Shown here piece after piece: positions 61,800-64,000 of a stretch of 64,000 nucleotides of DNA (positions within the stretch are counted from its first letter, which is position 1; each line of letters starts with the position of its first letter). The notes under the pieces are model-generated. The model was not told the DNA's origin, did no database searches, and saw only the letters and a list, made by a program, of their open reading frames with translations. The position numbers and the translations under genes were made by a program. Source of the DNA: Aminipila butyrica (GTDB taxonomy: Bacteria > Bacillota > Clostridia > Peptostreptococcales > Anaerovoracaceae); assembly GCF_010669305.1 (NCBI RefSeq), contig NZ_CP048649.1, positions 1,922,001-1,986,000 on the forward strand, written 5' to 3'.

Positions 61800-64000
61800 T
61801 TACAACACTGTTTCCACAAATATTTGCACAACTTCCGGGTCAAACTGCCTTCCCGCCTGCCGTACTAACTCCTCCTTCGCCGCCTCCGCGGAAATCGGCT
61901 CCTTGTAAGGCCTCTTAGCGGTCATTGCTTCAAAGGCATCTGCGACAGTTATAATCCTAGACAAAAGAGGGATATCCGTTCCGCTGAGGCCATGGGGATA
62001 GCCAGTTCCGTCCCAGCGTTCGTGATGGTAGAGGACATGTTCCGCCAAGGAGGAATAAGCATCCACCGAGCGGAGAATCTGGTATCCGCACGCTGGATGT
62101 TTCTTGATTTCCTGATATTCGTCAGGGGTCAACTTTCCTGGCTTGTTCAAGATGTCATCAGATATAATGATTTTGCCGATGTCGTGCATGAGACCGGCAG
62201 TCTCCAACTCTCGGAGGACTTCCACCCCTAAGCCCATCTTTTCGCCGATCTCCCGGCTGAGCTTGCTGACCTTCTCTGAGTGAATCCGCTCCCGCTCATT
62301 CTTTTCATTGAGCGCATGAAGAATCGCCTGAATCGTCCGGTTTCGCATACTCTGGCTCTCCGTAATCTTTTTTGCATACATTTGTTTTTCCGCCCGCATG
62401 ATTACTTGGTCAATAGAATCTTCCGGACTTTGCTTGGTATCGGCCCCAATTGAAACAGAAATGATAATATCGTTGAACGTCTCCATGGCAATCGCCTGAT
62501 GAATCCTCTTCATACAAGCTTCTGTCTCTTCTAAAGTCGTTCTCGGCAGCAACAAAGTGAACTCATCGCCGCCTACTCTGGCGACTACCCCTTCTTTACC
62601 GCATTGTGCTTTTAATATTTTAGCGACCCGTCTCAGCAGCTCATCGCCCATGGCGTGTCCAAAAGCATCATTGGTCAGCTTCAGCCCGTTAACATCAGCC
62701 ATAGCCATAGAAAGCGGCAAATTGCAGTCAGTATCTAACCGCCTTAACTCTTCTTCAAAAAAGCGTCGGTTATGAAGACCCGTCAGGTGGTCATGATAAT
62801 TCAAATAAAGAATTTGTTCCTGCTTCAGCTTTTTCTCTGTAAAATCTCGAAAGACGATGACTGCACCGATTACGCACCCATATTCATCCTTGATAGGCGC
62901 GGCACTGTCTTCTACGGCAATGCGGGCTCCTGACTTTTGTATCAGAACAGCATCCTCGTCCAACCCCACAGGTTTGCCCTGCTCCAGGACCTCACTGACC
63001 GGACAAGCACATTTCATGCCGGTATTTTCCCTAACAATGTGGAAAACCTTTTTAAACTCCAGCCCTTTTGCCTCTTCCATGGTCCATCCGGTCAGTTCTT
63101 CCGCCGCTTGATTCATGATGTTAATTCGACCATACTCATCAGTAGAAATAACCCCATCTCCCAAGGAATGAATGGTAGTTTTAAAGAGAGAACGTTCCAC
63201 GCTGATTTCCTCTTTAGCATTAGATAATTCCTGATTTTTGGATTCAATCTCGCAGAGGTAGTCTGTCAACCGGTCCAGCATAAAGGTTAAACCATTGGCG
63301 AGAATGCCAATCTCATCTGATCGAGCCAGATATTTTTTTGGCAGACACATGCCCTGGCTGCTTGCGCTGAACCTTTCAAGTTCCCGGCAAATCTGCACCA
63401 CAGGCGTAGAGATATACCGTTTCAAAAATACAATGCTAAATAGTAACGCCAACATTAGCCCTGCCAGGATACAGAAATTAGTAGTCAAAAACCCGTTTAG
63501 AGGCGCAAAGACTACCTTGGTGGGGATAATGGTCAGTACCGTCATATTTAACTCTTCCATAGGCATATAGGCAATGAAACACGCTTCGCCCTTATAATAA
63601 AAACTAGCGATACCACGTTCCCCTGAAAGAATAGTTTTCGTCAAATCACTTCCCAGCCAATGAGCCAGAAATCTTTTTTCGTCTGAATGGCTGGTATCCA
63701 TATCCGGATGGTAGAGAATCTGTCCCGAATTATAAACCAGCACGGCATAACCAGTCTCCTGGGTCTGATAACTTTCCATCATCGCATAAATATCTTCCAT
63801 CATGATATCTAGGCTAAAAGCCCCTAGAAGCATTCCGTCGCTCACCAAAGGTGCGGCTACGGTTACAGCCATCTTGCCCGTCACCATATCCTGGTAAGGT
63901 GTAGTAACTGTCGTCCTACCCTTTTTTATAGTCTCAAGGTACCACTGTCTGCTAGACAGATTATAATTCTGATTTATATCATAATCATATATGTCCGTAA
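61800..64000 (-). CDS. dCache-PAS-GGDEF-HD-GYP sensor (N-terminus beyond window)
   Basis: Membrane-bound c-di-GMP signalling protein; the open frame runs off the right edge. In order: end of an extracellular dCache_1 domain (SSRQWYLETIKKGRTTV, MVTGKMAVTVAAPLV), a membrane helix (TTNFCILAGLMLALLFSIVFL), HAMP-like stretch, PAS domain (TIHSLGDGVISTDEYGRI), an intact GGDEF (VARVGGDEFTLLLP) with no RxxD inhibition site, and HD-GYP (MHDIGKIIISDDILN, YHHERWDGTGYPHGLSG). Both synthesis and breakdown motifs are intact. Confidence 0.93.
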   Translation of the reverse strand, partial: TDIYDYDINQNYNLSSRQWYLETIKKGRTTVTTPYQDMVTGKMAVTVAAPLVSDGMLLGAFSLDIMMEDIYAMMESYQTQETGYAVLVYNSGQILYHPDMDTSHSDEKRFLAHWLGSDLTKTILSGERGIASFYYKGEACFIAYMPMEELNMTVLTIIPTKVVFAPLNGFLTTNFCILAGLMLALLFSIVFLKRYISTPVVQICRELERFSASSQGMCLPKKYLARSDEIGILANGLTFMLDRLTDYLCEIESKNQELSNAKEEISVERSLFKTTIHSLGDGVISTDEYGRINIMNQAAEELTGWTMEEAKGLEFKKVFHIVRENTGMKCACPVSEVLEQGKPVGLDEDAVLIQKSGARIAVEDSAAPIKDEYGCVIGAVIVFRDFTEKKLKQEQILYLNYHDHLTGLHNRRFFEEELRRLDTDCNLPLSMAMADVNGLKLTNDAFGHAMGDELLRRVAKILKAQCGKEGVVARVGGDEFTLLLPRTTLEETEACMKRIHQAIAMETFNDIIISVSIGADTKQSPEDSIDQVIMRAEKQMYAKKITESQSMRNRTIQAILHALNEKNERERIHSEKVSKLSREIGEKMGLGVEVLRELETAGLMHDIGKIIISDDILNKPGKLTPDEYQEIKKHPACGYQILRSVDAYSSLAEHVLYHHERWDGTGYPHGLSGTDIPLLSRIITVADAFEAMTAKRPYKEPISAEAAKEELVRQAGRQFDPEVVQIFVETVL

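Noticed and set aside
1..64000. tRNA, rRNA or known structured RNA genes
   Set aside because: Reading both strands I saw no cloverleaf with GTTC-type arms and no rRNA-like sequence; a covariance search would be needed to exclude small RNAs.

Overview
The window looks like the chromosome of a spore-forming, low-to-moderate GC anaerobe of the class Clostridia (Firmicutes/Bacillota). The evidence is the dgt-dnaG order of the rpoD operon type, the ylxY-M16 peptidase-dut order, a complete-looking run of anaerobic (cbi) cobalamin genes, strong AGGAGG ribosome binding sites, ytaF, several promoters of the sigma-K type, and c-di-GMP HD-GYP proteins. I cannot name the species.

Layout. 1-4.1 kb (minus): DUF47 protein, Pit phosphate transporter, dgt and dnaG (cut by the window edge), behind four perfectly spaced PhoP boxes. 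4.1-5.3 kb: a short catalase-like protein without the heme-ligand tyrosine, with a sigma-K-type promoter. 5.4-18.0 kb (minus): one long probable operon from an M16 peptidase through dut to cbiG, cbiET, cbiA, cbiD, cbiF, cbiH, cbiB, cobD, cobQ and cbiC. 18.0-21.3 kb: YlxY-like deacetylase and an S-layer-anchored phosphodiester glycosidase. 21.4-24.6 kb: AlgI/DHHW-type O-acetylation pair with a DUF6648-like protein.

24.7-39.5 kb is the most unusual part. A cysteine-rich gene with a sigma-K-type promoter (5' part 24746-25507) is cut in frame by about 13.7 kb of DNA, and its 3' part resumes at 39195-39512. The insert carries a large serine recombinase right at the left junction, a 54-residue protein beside it, a convergent GNAT-like/methyltransferase pair, a tyrosine recombinase, a SulP transporter, an orphan Phd-type antitoxin, ytaF, a flotillin/YuaF pair and an MprF-like protein. 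The two junctions contain half-sites that reassemble into a symmetric attB and a symmetric attP centred on the same TG dinucleotide. This is the architecture of a sporulation intervening element (as skin in sigK), here in a gene I do not know as a described host.

39.6-48.3 kb: flavin reductase, MalY-type C-S lyase with divergent YheO-type regulator, uppP, ZIP transporter with a 26-bp palindromic operator candidate, lytic transglycosylase, Xaa-Pro peptidase and a sigma-K-type promoter driving an amidase. 48.5-52.0 kb: prfC, then a 780-bp non-coding stretch with a cluster of four DnaA boxes, very AT-rich DNA and 102-bp tandem repeats, then an HD-GYP protein. 52.1-64.0 kb (minus): secreted subtilase, sbcC-sbcD, GHL10-type glycosidase, Bcp peroxiredoxin, acetyltransferase, nitroreductase, hemerythrin-like protein and a dCache-PAS-GGDEF-HD-GYP sensor cut by the right edge.

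Four genes (catalase-like, interrupted Cys-rich, ytaF, amidase) share the AC-N16/17-CATANNNTA promoter form, so the window appears to contain a small late-mother-cell sporulation regulon, one member of which would need DNA rearrangement to become functional.
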